Positions 63,044-64,000 of a stretch of DNA of 64,000 nucleotides are shown here, piece after piece. Within the stretch, counting starts at the first letter, position 1. Every line of letters begins with the position of its first letter. This stretch comes from CAWEQW01 sp963811365 (GTDB taxonomy: Bacteria; Actinomycetota; Actinomycetes; Propionibacteriales; Nocardioidaceae). Below the pieces are notes generated by a model, which was given only the letters and a program-made list of their open reading frames with translations, was not told the origin of the DNA and did no database searches. The stretch lies in the NCBI GenBank assembly GCA_963811365.1, contig CAWEQW010000002.1, positions 511,141 to 575,140 of the forward strand, in the 5' to 3' direction. Position numbers and translations under genes: made by a program.

Positions 63044-64000
63044 GTGGACATCGAGGACACCGAGGCCTGCTACCGGGCGGTGCAGAGCCGCGACCGCCGC
63101 TTCGACGGCTCGTTCTACACCGCGGTGCGGACCACCGGCATCTACTGCCGCCCGGCTGCCCGGCGATGACCCGCAGAGAGGAACGTCGCGTTCTACCGCA
63201 CAGCGGCCGCGGCCCAGGCCGCCGGCTACCGGGCCTGCCGACGCTGCCGGCCCGACGCGACGCCGGGCTCGCCGGACTGGGACGTCGACCGCCGACGTGG
63301 GGCCGGGCGATGCGCCTCATCGCAGACGGCGTCGTGGAGCGCGAGGGCGAAGGCCTCGCGGCCCGAGCGACTGGAACACTCGCGCCACCTCACCGCCTGC
63401 TCCGGGCAGCGAGCTCGGCGCCGGCCCGCTGGCCCGGCCGGGCCCGCCGGGCCCAGACGGCCCGCACCCTGATCGAGACCACCTCGACCTGGGGTTCGCG
63501 GAGGTCGCCTTCGCGGCAGGCTTCTCCTCCATCCGGCAGTTCAACGACACGGTCCGCGACGTGTACGCGGCCACGCCCACCCGGCTGCGGGGCCGGGCTC
63601 CCCGAACCCACCGGACGGGCGCGGTCGAGCTGCGGCTCCCGGTACGCGCGCCGGTTCGCGGGCGAGGACCTCCTGGTGTTCCTCGCCGCCCACCTGGTGC
63701 CGGGCGTGGAGTGCAGCGGCCCCGGCTGGTACGAGCGCACCCTCGCGCTGCCGCACGGCCCGGGGCGGGTGCGGCTCACCATGCCTTCGGACGCAGGAGG
63801 TCCCGCAGTCTCACCGGGCTCTCCTGAGCGGACGGCCACAGGCACGGCCTTCGTCGGCTGTCGGCTGGAGCTGACCGACCTGCGCGATCTGGGCGCAGCC
63901 GGCGAGCGTTGCCGCCGGCTCCTGGACGCCGACTGCGACCCGAACGCGGTCGACGAGAGCCTCGCGGGCGACCCGCGACTGGCGCCGCTCGTGCGCCGCC
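63044..64000 (+). CDS. Ada/AlkA-type DNA repair protein, frameshifted and cut by the window edge
   Basis: The N terminus (GTG 63044) has the Ada zinc domain: YRAVQSRDRRFDGSFYTAVR, TGIYCRPA with the methyl-accepting Cys region, FYRTAAAAQAAGYRACRRCR and P. An AraC-type HTH follows over further frame changes (AMRLIADGVVERE, DLGFAEVAFAAGFSSIRQFN). The AlkA N domain then starts (RFAGEDLLVFLAAHLVPG, YERTLALPHGPGRVRLTMPS) and runs off the right edge. Frame changes occur near 63165, 63260, 63340 and 63640. The whole is the bifunctional methylation sensor/3-methyladenine glycosylase layout of actinobacteria. Confidence 0.8.

Overview
The window is GC-rich actinobacterial chromosomal DNA, probably from Nocardioides or a relative. 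This rests on the GTG starts, the mycothiol-type DinB protein, the UPF0158, LGFP and trypsin-co-occurring families, and the order fumarylacetoacetate hydrolase - gltX - tRNA-Gln - tRNA-Glu. No rRNA or CRISPR array was seen.

Layout. 1-4.4 kb: the tail of a membrane protein, a patatin-like lipase, citramalate synthase (cimA) behind a likely isoleucine-codon attenuator, and an M23 lipoprotein. 4.4-9.5 kb: an amidase facing a tightly overlapping redox operon (ApbE flavinyltransferase, b-type heme membrane protein, NuoF-like flavo/iron-sulfur protein, ferredoxin). 9.7-16.3 kb: envelope proteins, an OmpR/EnvZ-type pair, a secreted PQQ-type beta-propeller and a putative glycosylase. 16.3-20.2 kb: FAH hydrolase, GltX, a CPBP protease, tRNA-Gln and tRNA-Glu.

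20.1-28.8 kb is an integrative element in the 3' end of tRNA-Glu, bounded by 54-bp direct repeats. It holds a broken tyrosine integrase, an excisionase-like HTH gene with 12-bp iterons, a broken MobF relaxase, cargo (UPF0158, VOC, hypothetical) and an HTH/nucleotidyltransferase toxin-antitoxin pair. A second integrase fragment follows the right repeat, so two related elements once sat in tandem. 29-39.4 kb is a mosaic of accessory genes: SH3 protein, TetR/SDR pair with a clear operator, aminoglycoside-phosphotransferase-like kinase, decayed MFS transporter, receiver + NarL regulator + GAF histidine kinase, DinB protein and two toxin-gene fragments.

39.8-56.5 kb is intact: DUF421 and DUF2254 membrane proteins, then a three-gene operon of very large uncharacterised proteins (1711, 794 and 740 residues), a divergent LGFP-repeat protein, a trypsin-co-occurring-domain protein coupled to a trypsin-like protease, and an ABCG-type transporter. 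This is the best candidate for an undescribed system. 56.6-64 kb: 5-oxoprolinase, a GT39 glycosyltransferase, a luciferase-like oxidoreductase, a small P-loop protein and an Ada/AlkA-type repair protein cut by the right edge.

Many genes carry single-base frameshifts (4.6-6.8, 20.2-25.7, 27.3, 30.5, 33-37.5, 57.4-64 kb) while others are clean over kilobases. In chromosomal single-copy genes these are more likely sequence errors than real decay; in the mobile element both may apply.
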